Under the pieces are notes generated by a model. That model had not been told where the DNA came from, ran no database searches, and saw nothing but the letters and a program-made list of their open reading frames with translations. From the NCBI GenBank assembly GCA_007570785.1, contig ML660211.1:4996463-5060462 (forward strand): DNA of 64,000 nt, read 5' to 3'. A program made the position numbers and the translations under genes. Source of the DNA: Antilocapra americana. Lineage: Eukaryota > Chordata > Mammalia > Artiodactyla > Antilocapridae. Every line of letters begins with the position of its first letter. The stretch's first letter is position 1. Below, one piece after another: positions 37,693 through 49,700 of this stretch.

Positions 37693-37884
37693 GCATCTGT
37701 GCATGCTGAGTCACTGTGGCCAACTAGACTTCTCTGTCCATTGGATTCTCCACGGAAGTATACTCAGGTTTGTTGTCAAGCTCTCCTCCAAGTTATCTTC
37801 CCAATCCAGGGATTGAACCCACTCCTCGTGTCTCCTGTATTGGCAGGAGAGTTCTTTACCACTAGTGCCACCTAAGAAGCCCTC
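37693..37884 (-). repeat. Bov-tA SINE with target-site duplication
   Basis: Reverse Bov-tA including most of the head (gggattgaacccactcctcg, agtgccacctaagaagccc). Flanked by gcaacattctt (37682-37692) and gcgacattctt (37885-37895), 10 of 11 matching. Confidence 0.9.
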
Positions 37885-37960
37885 GCGACATTCTTAACTT
37901 GTAGAAAAAGCAGTAGAATACAAAGGTTAAAGTAAAAGAATCAGATCCAGTCTGGAGTCA

Positions 37961-38399
37961 GATTTGTTCTTTCCTATTACGCATAAGTGATACCCAGTTT
38001 TCCCTAGATCTGTTTTCTAAATTTGTTATTTCTCTCTCTCTTTTTTTTTTCCATTCTATTTCTCTTCCTACTTCTCTCATTTGAATTACGTGACTGTGTT
38101 AAACTCCTTCACTGATGCCTTGTCCAGTGAGAATATTTACTGGTTCTTATATCTTTTGTCTTAGGGACATAGTCCCCAAGACAAATTAATCTGTTCTGTG
38201 CTCTAGCCCATTGTAACTAAGTATATTATTTTAATATTAGGAATTGAGAAGCATTTGTCTCTTTCAACTCTGGTTAGTTGTTTATTTATTCCCTTTTGTT
38301 TCTGCTTTCAGGCTCAATAATTCTCTTTGAAGTTTGAAGTGGTGTATCAGACCCAAAATCTAGGTAATTAGCTATAGAAATGCACAATCAAAAATTCTC
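37961..38399. other. Intron, no recognised feature
   Basis: T-rich DNA; nothing recognised. Confidence 0.5.
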
Positions 38400-39085
38400 T
38401 TTCGAGTATGACATTACAATTTTTTTTTTCATACCACTTGTCCATGGGGAGCTGGCTTGGAGTCCTCTGTATGCTGCTCCCTCCAGGACTTGGGCTAACA
38501 GTGAAGTGTCCATCTGGAGCAATGTGTCACTGTGACAGAGGGTTATAATTTGCCATACCTTGCCAGAAATAGTCATTAGCATCAGAGCTAACATTCTGTT
38601 TGCTGGCTTCTTCCCTGGCACTGTGCATTTATTGGGTGCAATGATATTCATCACCAAGAACACAGATAACAGTTTTACCAGATGTTTCTCCACTGCTTAA
38701 TGTGATGGTCATCATTCTAGCCTCTGATCCAGTGTCTCTAACACAGCCACGATCCGCTAAGTCAGTGTCACAAACGCACCCTTTTGCTTTCTTCATCAGG
38801 GACTGAGCTCTGCGTTTTGGCTTCCATTTCCATGTAACTCAAGATCAGCTTGCTAACACGTTAATAGTAATACCCTTAAAATCTCAGCTATAAAAAATTC
38901 ATTTCTCACTCATACTACATGTCACACAGGTTAGCTGGAGTCTTTGCAATGCATTGTCCCCACTCCTGGGTTCAGGCTGAAGCAAGTGTCACCATCTGGA
39001 GTGGTCTGGCTATAGAGGCAGTGGAAAAAGTGCTGTAAATTGTCCCTGGCTCTTACATGAGTTGCTGGGAGTTAATATGAGCTAC
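38400..39085. repeat. Old interspersed repeat, two related modules
   Basis: Two stretches, about 38445-38560 and 38925-39060, share the order gctggagtc ... tccccactcctgggttcagg / tccctccaggacttgggcta ... tccatctggagcaatg / accatctggagtggtc. A third relative lies at 46015-46330. The pattern suits an old mammalian dispersed repeat that I cannot name. A 101-codon minus frame at 38388-38693 crosses it but has no gene signature. Confidence 0.45.
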
Positions 39086-39633
39086 TGGAAAGCAACGCCC
39101 ATTACCTGTGATCAGTCTATAGCCAAGGCTAATTTCAAAGGAAACAGAGAAGTGTCATTTTACCATATGCCTAGAAGAGGATCCAGAATGTTTGTGAATA
39201 GATGTAATATCAGGCACAGTTGGCTTTTCAGACACAAGCAACTAAAAACATCATATTCTAACCATACAATTTTAGATAGAAATATATATATTTTGCTCTT
39301 GCTATCTGAAGTTCTACAGTTATATACTAGCAGGAAAAGGCAATGTATGTATTTGTTAATGTAATTTTTGACACATTCAACCCTACTGTCTCCATAATTG
39401 TGTCCAAACTACATACCGGAACATCTGATAAACAAGCTTTCTCAGTAACGAGCTTCTTGATCAAACTCCTAAAACTTCAGCTACCTCATTTGTCATTCAG
39501 TTACTTTATTTAATTAAAGGTACTAGATCTAAAATTATTCTTCTAAATTAACTACCATGTACATAATATTGCCTTCTCATGAGTAAAGCTTTTTGGAAGT
39601 CATATGCTTATACTTAAAACACAGTTGTTTTCT
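39086..39633. other. Intron, no recognised feature
   Basis: AT-rich; nothing recognised. Confidence 0.5.
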
Positions 39634-39755
39634 GTGTGAAGTCGCTTCAGTCATGCCTGATTCTTTGTGATCCTAGGGAACTGTAGCCTGCCAGGTTCTT
39701 CTCTCTGTGGGATTCTCCAGGCAAGAATAGCAGAGTGGATTGCCATTCCCTTCTC
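39634..39755 (-). repeat. Bov-tA SINE body, reverse arm of foldback pair
   Basis: Reverse Bov-A body: gtcgcttcagtcatgcctga, tgtagcctgccaggttcttc, ending ttgccattcccttctc at 39740-39755. It stops where the head would begin and a forward Bov-tA follows at once. Confidence 0.88.
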
Positions 39756-39757
39756 AG

Positions 39758-39884
39758 TGGCATCCCAGGTGGCATGGGGGGTAACGAACCTGCCTGCCAA
39801 TGCAGAAGATGGTAAGAACCACCGGTTCAATCCCTGGATTAGGAAGATTCCCTGGAGAAGGGAATGGCAACCCACTGCAGTATT
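39758..39884 (+). repeat. Bov-tA SINE head, forward arm of foldback pair
   Basis: Forward head (ggcatcccaggtggcatggg, ggttcaatccctggattagg) and the start of the body (gagaagggaatggcaa at 39855-39870). That 16-mer is the exact reverse complement of 39740-39755, so the pair can fold into a hairpin. Confidence 0.88.
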
Positions 39885-42464
39885 GTAACATTTGGTAATT
39901 GAAATATAAGAGTAAGGGAAAGGAAATGAATTTTTTTATGATATCAAGTCTCAGTTGTGAGTTATATAATATGTATATAGGTTTGAATTTATTGTTATAA
40001 TCTGTTCATTGGCTATACTGCAATTCACAGATACTCTCAGCACCAAAAACTGTGTGCACCTTCAAGGCTGATATAGCAAAACTGATTTGGTTTTCACTGC
40101 TGTTTGTTCTGATTAGTCACTGTTTCTGCTCTAATTCATCAATGCCTTGCTGTGTTATATTTAATATATTATGAATATTCTCTTTGCCATAGCCAAATTT
40201 TATTTTGTACTTCAATTAATTTTTTAAATCATCTGAAATAAGATGATTGTAGAATGCCAAGCATGCAAAGATTCCTGATTTAGATCCCAAAATACTTTCT
40301 TCCAAGTTCCTTCTACCTGTTCCAGTTTGTCTGATGTATTTCCATACCTAGATCAGTGCCATCATCCCAACTATCTAAAAAATTTTAATGTTTCTTGAGG
40401 GCAAAGAACACCATTTTTTTAATCAGTGACAGAAACAAGGAAAGTGTGCCATATTTGATAGACATTACGTATATTGCAATGTATATTGATTGACTGATGA
40501 ATGTGATAACAAAATATATTTTGTCATGACATTGCCCAGGTTTTGGTTCAATCTACCTCATTTACTACCTCTTGAAATGTCACCATAACAATAGCACAAT
40601 TCATCTTTTTGGAAGCATATTTAAAAAAAAAAAAAAACTTCTAAGAAACAAAAATACTTTGCCTGTATATTATATTGTATTGTTTTTACCAACTTATTTT
40701 GAGGGTTTTTTGTTTGTTTATTTGTTTTTGGAGGGAATCTTCTTTTTTAGCACTGAAATCTGAATAATAGCATGAACAACTCCTTTCAATAACATGATAG
40801 ATTATATAGATACATCAGAACATAAAAAATATGATGCTTTTTCCATCAGTTTAAAACTATTTATTGTGAAGAATTATCTCTCAATATATGTGTATGTTTG
40901 TTCTGAAGCTATCATAGTCTGTATTTATTAGAACCCATAAATTGGTAACCTATCCAGTTTAGTCAGAGACAAATCATTCAAGGCTTTGATTAAGCATCGT
41001 AAAAATAAAATAAATGGTGACTTTATTAAGTGCCTTATTGTTTGTTTTCTCATTGATACAGACCATGGTGAAGAGAGGTTAATAAATGACACTGAGTATT
41101 CGGAGAAATTTTACTTGTTACTGTTTGGTTGGTTTTATAAGAATCTATGTGATGACTTTTCTAATGATTTCTAGGTAATTTTGATAAAAATAGTCATTTA
41201 ACTAAATTCTAGGAAGATACGACAAAGGCTATCAATACTCAGTGCATTCATGTCTTCCCCAGTTACCTCATAATGGTCACATGGCTTTTGTTAAAATCTT
41301 CTAATGTAGCATACTCAGTACTCTATAAGTTAAATATTCCATTGTTGTATAAATTTAATTTAATTTTTAGACAGTGTCCCCTCCGACAAACTACAAAATA
41401 GTTCTACCCATTCATTTTCATAACGTCCCATTTTATTACTAAATTTTATTATTTTGCTAAAGAAAATGAGTGAACTCTTTATATAGGTGCAGAGTTAATT
41501 TTGTTGTCTTTCACAAGAACTGCTTCATCAGTTATTTCACTGATAAACAAAGAGCAATATATGAATTTTAACCTGGACTTTTGGATTCACACAGATAGTC
41601 TAATTATAGTGCATTAGACATGAACACAAAGTCAAGGTGTATCTCATGTAAATTTTCCTTACTCATAAAATCTTTAAAATTAGATACTTAAAGTATATAA
41701 ACACATTTCCAGATTGTCTAACGATACTGATTTATAAGATAAAGTTGTCAGTCATGCTCTTCAGCAAGTATAGATGCTTCTCATCTTTATGGGCATATGA
41801 GAATTGACTTCTCAGCACCCTTGGATGTGGCCATTTGGCTTCTTTAGATAAAGGAAATGTGAGAGGAAACAAAGCTTGTCATTCTCTAGAGGAAGCTTTT
41901 GATAACCAGGCATAATGTCTTAGGTTTGCTTCTTCAGTCAAAGCAGTTGATGATGATCCAAGTGGTAAAGACCCTGGCAGCTCGTATCACTGAAATAGAA
42001 CAGTAGGCAGCATAGCCCCACCCACTCTGAGATGGATGCATCATATGAGCAAGAAGTACATCTTTGTTGTTGGAACCTAGCAATATCTTGGTGATGTTTA
42101 CTATGCTGGGAAAATCCTCTCTGCTCACATGCATATGGGGAGTCTACACTTTCTATTTCACTAAAGATGAAAGAAATGTAGAGACTGGTATCATGATCTA
42201 TGTAATTAAAATGGAGCATTATGAAACATTAAGTTTGACCACTTTCTCCAGGAAATCATGGTAAATATTTGCTATATTTTCCAAGTTCATTATTTGATGG
42301 GTTTCACAGAAAGTATATGGACCACTTTGATATAGTTTAGACCTTATTCCCTTTATTATTTAAAATAATCCTACAGATTACTAATATAATTGATTTTTTG
42401 TTTTTATATTACAGATAGGAAAACCAGGTCTAACACATGCTATGTTACTTTTCCAACATAAATC
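39885..42464. other. Intron, no recognised feature
   Basis: About 2.6 kb, AT-rich, with a poly-A run near 40622-40636. No splice-bounded open frame or known repeat is seen. Confidence 0.5.
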
Positions 42465-42480
42465 AAGAATTCAAGTTCAG

Positions 42481-42600
42481 GGAATTTTCTGGGAGTCCAG
42501 TGGTTAGAACTTTACTCTTCCACTGCAGGGATTGCAGGTTGATCCCTGGTCAGGGAAATAAAATCTCAAACGTCATGCAAAAATTAAAAAAAAAAAAAAA
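42481..42600 (+). repeat. CHR-type tRNA-derived SINE with 16-bp target-site duplication
   Basis: A tRNA-like SINE of the cetartiodactyl CHR group: gggagtccagtggttagaac, gcaggttgatccctggtcag, ending in a poly-A tail. Flanked by aagaattcaagttcag (42465-42480) and aagaattcaagctcag (42601-42616), 15 of 16 matching. Confidence 0.9.
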
Positions 42601-42716
42601 AAGAATTCAAGCTCAGACAGAAATATATGAATCTTATTTTGTATGCCAAACTGTTTCATGAACAAGTGCTCTTATTACAAAACTCCTCAAGTGTATATCA
42701 TAGCTTATTTTAACTT

Positions 42717-42935
42717 GAAAGTGAAGTGAAAGTGAAGTTGCTCAGTTGTGTCCCACTCTTTGTGACCCTATGGACTGTAGCCCACCAGGCTTCTTTGTTC
42801 ATGGGATTTTCCAGGCAAGAATAGTGGAGTGGGTTGCCATTTTCTTCTCCAGGGTATCTTCCTGACCCAGAGATCAAATTCCAGTCTCCTGCATTGCAGG
42901 CAGACTCTTTACTGTCTGAGCCAACAGGGAATCCC
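42717..42935 (-). repeat. Bov-tA SINE, complete, with target-site duplication
   Basis: Reverse Bov-tA from gaaagtgaagtgaaagtgaa to ctgagccaacagggaatccc. Flanked exactly by tattttaactt at 42706-42716 and 42936-42946. Confidence 0.95.
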
Positions 42936-42946
42936 TATTTTAACTT

Positions 42947-43952
42947 AGTGGCTTGCTATAAATGTGGCTTGCAATTAAATTAATACACTTGTAGACAATG
43001 CATAGCTACATAAAGTGACATTGGCAATGTGTGTTATGTATATTTGCATGAAATATGATATTGATAATTAATTTCATATGTCTTAGATTCTTCTAAATGC
43101 TGACAGTGAATTATACATATATATATATATATATATTATCATTTGCTTATTTCATTATCAAGTAATTGGAAACTCTAGAGCCAAAACAGATAATAATTCT
43201 ATTTAGAGGGAGTTGAACTCCATACTGGATACTTTCACTCACTGTTAATATTTGCTAGCTATATTTCAACAAGATGCTAATTTTAAATGTGATAATCTAG
43301 GCTGTCATGCTAACAATAGTATTTCTGTATCTCTGACTGTTTATAAAAATTTCTTTTCATTACTATTATGTTAATTCAAGATTCTGTGTACATTGATAAC
43401 TGCACATTTTGTAGAGCATAGCCAGATAGCTCATAAGAGTGATCAAGTCTGTTTGCAAAAGGTATGTTTCCTTCGACTTAACCAATATCCCTTCAACCTC
43501 CTCCATTCTTTGGTAGTGACACCTATGGAATGCATGCAGCATCTGCCATGCCGCTAAATGGCCTGTCACTGAGAGTCTCATTTAATTTTTGTTATCTTGC
43601 TAGTATGATCTTAACAGCTAGCTGTGAGGAAAAAATCACCCTTCTATTGGCAAAAGTCACCGCATCATTTAAGGAGTTGACAAAGTGTTAGTGGAAAGAT
43701 CTTGAAGTTAATTGGCAGGAAAACAAATGTGTGATGTTATGTCAGATTGTCAGGTAACTGTGTTGGGTGAATTCTGAACAATTATCATCCCAGGAAGGTT
43801 GACCATAAGTGTCACACTGGCTGTGAAAGATAACACACATAGAATAACAAGATAAATGTCTGCAAACACCGTTGAGGTGTGGAGACATGCCTGAGCCTTT
43901 TAAAACTGATGGGTCTTTTAGTGGTCAGTTTGTCAAACCTTCTCCCTGATGA
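42947..43952. other. Intron with AT microsatellite
   Basis: AT-rich intron. Contains the AT dinucleotide tract at 43115-43137; otherwise nothing recognised. Confidence 0.5.
43115..43137. repeat. (AT)n microsatellite
   Basis: About 11 uninterrupted AT units. Confidence 0.95.
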
Positions 43953-44110
43953 AGAATCTTCCAGGTTCCTCTGTCCATGGAATTTTCCAGGCAATAATGC
44001 TAGAGGGTAGCCACTCCCTTCTCCAGGGGATCTTCCCAACAATAAGGATTGAACCTTGGTCTCATGCATTGCAGGCAGACTCCTTATCATCTGAGCCACC
44101 AGGGAAGCCC
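43953..44110 (-). repeat. Bov-tA SINE, body-truncated
   Basis: Reverse Bov-tA: part of the body (ccaggttcctctgtccatgg) and the whole head (ggattgaaccttggtctcat, ctgagccaccagggaagccc). Confidence 0.9.
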
Positions 44111-44852
44111 TTAAACTTAGTGTTGATTATTTGACTTTAACTTCCAGTGATAAGGAATTCAGTGTATGATGAAGCTGAAGAATATGAGTTTGAATGGCTC
44201 TAATTATAAGATGACTTATTTATTTTAAAAATCTACTTATTCCTCATGTTTCTGTAAAAGTAGCATGCTGTTGCTGTGTGCTAAAACATATGCCACTTTA
44301 ACCGTGCTTTGTAACCCTCTCTGTGCTGGTACAAATGTCCAATTCTTCTTCCACAGGGAAGGCTTCAGATATTTGCAAACTATTCCATCTCTCTTCCGTA
44401 TTTGTACTAGCAAATTTAATATCCCCACTCTCTTAGATTATCCTTTATTTTTGAACCATTAACTATTCTTATAATCCTTTAGGGGCAATTGTGATTTGTC
44501 AATAGAATTCAGAATGAATAGAGCACAGTTTGATAATTGTTGTTTTATTAATGTAAAATAAAAGAAAATAATTACCTCCTTTTTTACAGACATAATGAAG
44601 ACTGAGAATCCATTAAATTTTTGGCAACTATGTGATACTGTTCATAAACATTGAATTGTGAGCAATATTTTCTAAGTATGTTTTGAATAACTTGCTGGCA
44701 AATTATATCCTCTCTCCTTACCCCCACCCCCCCACACACATTTTTGAAATAAATGCTATATTTAATTTTGTTTGGATTTTTCTGCCATTGTTGCATTGAG
44801 CTCTTTTTGGATTCTGATTACATCATAGTCTTTCATGATTTCTTATTAACCA
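44111..44852. other. Intron, no recognised feature
   Basis: AT-rich; a C-rich run near 44721-44739 breaks the pattern. Nothing else seen. Confidence 0.5.
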
Positions 44853-45078
44853 TGGGCTTCCCAGATGGCATGAGCAGTAAAGAACCCACCTGCCAATGCA
44901 GGAGACATAAAAGATGCAGGTTCAATCCCTGGGTCAGGAAGATCCCTGGAGGAGAGCATGGCAGTTCACTCCAGTATTCTTGCCTGGAGAACCCCATTGA
45001 CAGAGGAGCCTGCCGGGCTACAGTCCATAGGGTTGCAAACAGCTGGACATGATTGAAGCCATTTAATGTACTTACACA
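44853..45078 (+). repeat. Bov-tA SINE, complete
   Basis: Head gggcttcccagatggcatga, motif gttcaatccctgggtcagga, body ctccagtattcttgcctgga and end ctggacatgattgaagcc. A small insertion (ataaaagatg) lies in the head. Confidence 0.91.
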
Positions 45079-45568
45079 CATTAGCAGTCTTTGTTTGTTT
45101 GCTTTTTAGCAGGGCAAGTAGCAGAACCTTATCATAAACCATACTAGAGTTTCCCTGGAATCTGTGAAGAGTCCTATATTGATTTTAATAATTTTCATAG
45201 CCTTTTACACCTGAAATAACATTCCATGATTTCTGTGTTTCCCATTCAGTAAAGCAGTGAGCCCTAATTTAGGCCTAATTCAAAAACTGCTCACTTGCAC
45301 GAATATTTTAGGCTATGGATAGTCTTGTTCTAGGCAATGAGTAAGTTTACCCACCTAAGTATGTTAGGATATCTTTTTAGCTTAATGCTTTCCCCTATCC
45401 TTGTGTTCTGCATTAGGGAATTATCTAGAGTTTGTCTTAAAGTTTTCATACACGAAAATACCATGTTAGCATTTCACTCTTACCTTTAAGTCCTTAAGGC
45501 TTATGTAACTCATAATAGAAGTATGTGGTGTCCCTAGAATATTACCTTTGATTTACAATCTGCTTTAA
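45079..45568. other. Intron, no recognised feature
   Basis: Nothing recognised. Confidence 0.5.
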
Positions 45569-45734
45569 AATGCAGGAAATCTGAGTTCAATTATGGGTCA
45601 GGAAGTTCCCCTGGAGAAGGGAATGGCAACCCACTCCAGGATTCTTGCCTGGAGAATCCCATGGACAGAGGAGCCTGGGGGGCTTCAGTCATGGGTTACA
45701 CCAAGTCTGATGTGACTGAGTGACTAACACTTTC
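45569..45734 (+). repeat. Bov-tA SINE, head-truncated
   Basis: Late head (gagttcaattatgggtcagg) and full Bov-A body ending ctgatgtgactgagtgacta. Confidence 0.9.
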
Positions 45735-46014
45735 TGGGTTTGGAAGCAAAAGGTCGTAAATTTCAATGTATAGAAATTGAAGGGAAGGGATATATCTTTT
45801 TCTTGGTTGCAGGCCTGCTGCTAAATGTATTTGGAATTGTAATAAGATTGCACCTGGCTTTGTAAAATGGTTTTCCTTCAGTTCATATGTAACCATACCC
45901 TTACTTTGACCCTATCATTTTTTCTCTCCATCTAGTGACATGGGGAGACATCTAGCCTGTTTCTGCAAATACACAATGCCCAGAATAATCTTTTACCAAC
46001 TCTAGTTGTTTATA

Positions 46015-46330
46015 TCAGCCAGGATGGACAAGGTAACAAATGACCTCAGAAGCTTAGAGCTCTACAACCACATACATTGATTTAGCCTTTGCCCTGCACA
46101 TGTACTGCGAGTCAGCTGCCCTCTGTCCCTTGCTCATCAGAGACCCAGGCTGACAGAACAGTCTTTCACTTGAACATGGGAACATTTCCCATAGTCATTA
46201 CAGGCAGAGAAATGACGGATAAACAGATTTTGGCTTCTAAAGCTTCTGCTCAGAAACTTGCATCCTGTAGATTTAGAGTTTACTGGCCAAAGGAAGTTAT
46301 ATGACCAATCCTGAATTTAAATAGGGTAGG
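46015..46330. repeat. Old interspersed repeat, family unassigned
   Basis: Contains tcagctgccctctgtccctt, gagacccaggctgacagaac and tactggccaaaggaagttat, in the same order as an old dispersed mammalian repeat. Related in layout to 38400-39085. No coding frame supported. Confidence 0.4.
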
Positions 46331-46712
46331 AATGTAATATTCATCCACAGGGAAGGGCATCATAAAAATGTTACCAACTATAGGTGATTATTCATTAAGT
46401 CTATCACACTTCTATGAAAACTGTGGATCCACCAGCTTCAACTGTGTCAGTGTTCGAGGAGGAAAGCAAGTAGCTTGAAATAACTCATGCTTAATATCCA
46501 AGAACTGACAGTTATTTTCATTCTTAAGATAGCTTGTGTGTTATTTTAAATATAGACTATTTGAGTTTGGAGATTTTATATTGTATTCATAGTGTATAAA
46601 TTAATACAAGGAAAAACCCAAGCTATGAGATAGTTAGCATTTTGGGTTATTTAGCAGACAGACTCTGAAATATCCTCATAGCATCACAACCTTTCAAAGT
46701 TAGATCAGTATA
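46331..46712. other. Intron, no recognised feature
   Basis: AT-rich; ends at a candidate target-site duplication of the next BovB. Confidence 0.5.
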
Positions 46713-46734
46713 TTATAAATCAATTATATCAGTT

Positions 46735-49700
46735 TGGTTCAGTTCAGTTCAGTCACTCAGTCCTGTCTGACTCTTTGCAAGCTCATGAACTGCAGCACGC
46801 CAGGCCTCCCTGTCCATCACCAACTCCTGGAACTTAATCAAACTCATGTCCTTTGAGTCCGTGATGCCATCCAACCATCTCATCCTCTGTTGTCCCCTTC
46901 TCCTCCTGCCCTCAATCTTTCCTGGCATCAGGGTCTTTTCAAATGAGTCAGTTCTTCTCATCAGGTGGCCAATGTATTGGAGCTTCAGCTTCAGCATCAG
47001 TCCTTCCAATGAATATTCAGGACTGATTTGCTTTAGGATGGACTGGTTGGATCTCCTTGTAGTTCAAGGGACTGTCAAGAGTCTTCCCCCAAACCACAGT
47101 TCAAAATCATCCATTCTTTACCACTCAGCTTTCTTTATAGTCCAACTCTCACATCTATACATGACTACTGGAAAAATCATAACTTTGACTCAATGGACCT
47201 TTGTTGGCAAAATAATGTCTCTGCTTTTTAATATGCTGTCTAGATTCGTCATAACTTTTCTTTCAAGGACTAAGTGTCTTTTAATTTCATGGCTGTAATC
47301 ACCATCTGCAGTGATTTTGGAGCCCCCTAAAAGAAAGTCCCTCACTATTTCCACTGTTTCCCCATCTATTTTCCATGAAGTGATGGGATCTGATGCCATG
47401 ATCTTAGTTTTGTGAACGTTGAGCTTTAAGCCAATTTTTTCACTCTTCTCTTTCACTTTCATCAAGAGGGTCTATAGTTATTCTTTGCTTTCTGCCATAA
47501 GAATGGTGTCATCTGCATATCTGAGGTTATTGGTATTTTTTCTGGCAATCGTGATTCCACCTTATTCTTCATCCAGTCCAGCATTTCTCGTGATGTACTC
47601 AGCATAGAAGTTAAATAAGCAGGGTGAAAATATACAGCCTTGACATACTCCTTTCCCAATTTGGAACCAGTCTGTTGTTCCATTTCCAGTTCTAACTTAT
47701 GCTTCCTGACCTACATACAGATTTCTCAGGAGTCAGGTCAGGTGGTCTGCTATTCCCATCTCTTGAAGAATTTTTCACAACACACAGTCAAAGGCTTTGA
47801 AATAGTCAATAAAGCAGCAGTAGATATTTTGTCTGGAACTCTCTTGCTTTTTCAATAATCCACTGGATGTTGGAAATTTGATCTCTGTTTCCTCTGCCTT
47901 TTCTAAGTCTAGCTTGAACATCTGGTAGTTCATGGTTCACATACTGTTGAAGCCCAGCTTGGAGAATTTTGAGCATTACTTTGCTAACCTGTGAGATGAG
48001 TACAATTGTGTGGTAGTTTGAGCATTCTTTGTCATTTCCTTTCATTGGGATTGGAATGAATACTGATTGTTTCCAGTCCTGTGGCCACTGCTGAGTTTTC
48101 CAAATTTGCTGGAATATTGAGTACAGCACTTTCACAGCATCATCTTTTAGCATCTAAAATAGTTCAACTGGAATTCCATCAGCTCCACCAGCTTTGTTCA
48201 TAGTGATGCTTCTTAAGGCCCACTTGACTTCACATTCTAGGATATCTGGCTCTAGGTGACATTGTAGTTATCTGGGTCCTGAATCTTTTTTGTATAGTTC
48301 TTCTGTGTATCCTCGCCACCTCTTCTTAATATGTTGTGCTTCTGTTAGGTCCATACCATTTCTGTCCTTTATTGAGTCCATCTTTGCATGAAATGTTCCC
48401 TTGGTATCTCTAATTTTCTGTAAGTGATCTCTAATTTTCCCATTATACTGTTTTCCTCTATTGTTTTGCATTGATCACTGAGGAAGGCCTTCTTATCTCT
48501 CCTTGCTAATTCTTTGGAACTCTGCATTCAGATGGGAATATCTTTCCTTTTCTCCTTTGCTTTCACTTCTCTTCTTTTCATACCTATTTGTAAGGCCTCC
48601 TCAGACCACCATTTTTAATTTTTGTATTTCTTTTTCGCAGGGATAGTCTTGATCACTGCCTCCTGTACAGTGTTATGAACCTCCATCCATCATTCTTCAA
48701 GCACTCTGTCTATCAGATCTAATCCCTTGAATCTGTCACTTCCAGTGTATAATCATAAGGGATTTTATTTAGGTCATGCTGAATGGTCTAGTGGCTTTCC
48801 CTACTTTCTTCAATTTAAGTCTGAATTTGACTATAAGGAATTCATGGTCTGAACCACAGTCACCTCCTGGTCTTGTTTTGGCTGACTGTATAGAGCTTCT
48901 CCATCTTTGGCTGCAAAGAATATATCAATCTGATTTTGGTACTGACCATCTGGTGATGTCCATGTGTAAAGTCTTCTCTTGTGTTGTTGCAAGAGGTTGT
49001 TTACTATGACCAGTGGATTTGCTTGGCAAAACTCTGTTAGCCTTTTCCCTGCTTCATTCTGTACTCCAAGGCCGAATTTGCCTGTTACTCCAGATATTTC
49101 TTGACTTTCTACTTTTGCATTTGAGTCCCCTATAATGAAAAGGACATCTGCTTTGTGTGTTAGTTCTAGAAGGTTTTTTAGGTCTTCATAGAATTGTTCA
49201 ACTTTAGCTTCTTCGGCATTACTGATTGGGACATAGACTTGGATTACCATGATATTGAATGGTTTGTCTTGGAAACGCACAGAGATCATTCTGTCATTTT
49301 GAGGTTGCATCCAAGTATTGCATTTTGGACACTTTTCTTGACTGTGATGGCTACTCCATTTCGTCTAAGGGATTCGTGCCCACATTAGTAGATATAATAG
49401 TCATCTGAGTTAAATTCACCCATTCCAGTCCATTTTAGCTTGCTGATGTCCTAAAATGTTGATGTTTATTCTTGCCATCTCCTGTTTGACCACTTCCAAT
49501 TTGCCTTGATTCAAGGACCTAACATCCCAGATTCCTATGCAATATTGTTCTTTATGGCATAGAGTTTATTTCCATCACCAGTCATATCCACAACTGGGTT
49601 TTGTTTTTTGCTTTGGCTCCGTCTCTTCATTCTTTCTGGAGTTATTTCTTCACTGATCTCCGGTATTATATTGGGCACCTATTGACCTGGGGAGTTCATC

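Larger units (their letters stand above)
37185..37960 (-). mobile_element. Endogenous retrovirus LTR-like sequence
   Basis: Phrases typical of a dispersed ruminant ERV LTR in reverse orientation: acaagccaataagtagagag, ggcaaggaatagtgacttta, gaaagccagcagaccaagaa, aattcaggcttcttttacac. I see no retroviral gene next to it, so it behaves as a solo or partial LTR. A Bov-tA lies inside with its own duplication. Ends are approximate. Confidence 0.6.

Noticed and set aside
37185..37960. A full endogenous retrovirus
   Set aside because: Only LTR-like sequence is seen; no gag, pol or env remnants and no partner LTR nearby.
38388..38693. 101-codon minus frame
   Set aside because: No conserved motif, no splice context, and it overlaps an old interspersed repeat.
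39062..39364. 100-codon plus frame
   Set aside because: Chance-like composition, no family signature, no acceptor or donor at its borders.
48831..49310. 159-codon minus frame as a possible host gene
   Set aside because: It is the endonuclease part of an antisense BovB LINE, flanked by the rest of that element.
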